This document shows positions 63,973 to 64,000 of a DNA stretch of 64,000 nt, piece by piece. The stretch comes from Beutenbergia cavernae DSM 12333 (GTDB taxonomy: Bacteria > Actinomycetota > Actinomycetes > Actinomycetales > Beutenbergiaceae). The stretch is from NCBI RefSeq assembly GCF_000023105.1, contig NC_012669.1, forward strand, positions 2,729,025 through 2,793,024, in the 5' to 3' direction. The first letter of the stretch is position 1. Every line of letters begins with the position of its first letter. Position numbers and translations under genes: made by a program. The notes under the pieces are model-generated. The model was not told where the DNA came from. It searched no databases and saw only the letters and a list, made by a program, of their open reading frames with translations.

Positions 63973-64000
63973 TCAGCCACCCGTGAGCGAGATCGGGTCG
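63973..64000 (-). CDS. C-terminal end of a probable site-2 protease (RseP/Rip1)
   Basis: Only the last eight residues and the stop are inside the window: DPISLTGG followed by TGA at 63973-63975. This ending and the position just upstream of ispG fit the Rip1/RseP intramembrane protease gene of actinobacteria. The call rests on synteny and a short peptide. Confidence 0.5.

Overview
The window is chromosomal DNA from a high-GC actinobacterium. GTG starts are common, coding is dense, and the gene order is that of actinobacterial core chromosomes: dapF-miaA / ybjN pair / miaB / gluABCD / recX-recA, then DUF3046-lhr-nei, clgR-cinA-pgsA, ftsK, rnj-dapA, dapB, rpsO-pnp-M16 peptidase, ribF-truB-rbfA-infB-ylxR-nusA-rimP, proS and ispG next to an S2P protease. 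A member of the Micrococcales (for example Cellulomonadaceae or Promicromonosporaceae) fits best, but the exact genus is an inference. I found no tRNA or rRNA gene, CRISPR array, transposase, prophage or biosynthetic cluster. No gene-free stretch reaches 300 bp; the longest are 9626-9904 and 26909-27177.

Layout. 1-4437: dapF (cut by the window edge) and miaA, two tandem YbjN genes, and miaB. 4571-7888: a complete glutamate-type ABC importer, gluABCD. 7901-9625: recA-recX with a hairpin between them and a LexA-type box upstream. 9905-13100: a NarL-type two-component system divergent from an exported pectinacetylesterase-fold protein whose nucleophile motif looks altered. 13125-20966: DUF3046, the Lhr helicase overlapping a Nei-type glycosylase, a ClgR-like regulator, CinA C-domain and PgsA. 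21005-29240: a CapA-like protein, a Tat-exported phosphodiesterase, a VOC protein, FtsK, an unknown membrane protein with a recent internal tandem duplication, and a TetR/membrane-protein divergon with a clear operator. 29290-37551: RNase J-DapA, AzlCD-GNAT, YqhA, DapB, a lipid-kinase-like protein and an SDR. 37608-45981: an MFS/LysR divergon, a 95-bp nested palindrome, the M16 peptidase-PNPase-S15 group and a TetR/hydrolase divergon. 45998-49830: a two-component system and an ABC exporter, divergent around a palindrome, resembling the haem-responsive ChrSA/HrtBA systems. 49844-60075: the translation and transcription operon from rimP to ribF, a DUF4439 lipoprotein and proS. 60105-61820: a ridA/WYL-regulator pair bracketed by two inverted 77-bp repeats. 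61856-64000: GNAT, ispG and the last codons of an S2P protease gene.

How the genes work together: lysine/peptidoglycan precursor synthesis (dapF, dapA, dapB), tRNA modification (miaA, miaB, truB), RNA decay (rnj, pnp), translation (infB, rbfA, rimP, rpsO, proS), DNA repair (recA, recX, lhr, nei) and membrane or division functions (pgsA, ftsK). Much of the window shows one promoter layout: a TANNNT -10 hexamer 6-9 nt before the start codon, so many transcripts are predicted to be leaderless. This layout was used to choose several start codons. The most unusual structures are the inverted 77-bp repeats, the palindrome at 40188-40282, the divergent haem-type sensor/exporter locus and the near-identical duplication at 27601-28077.
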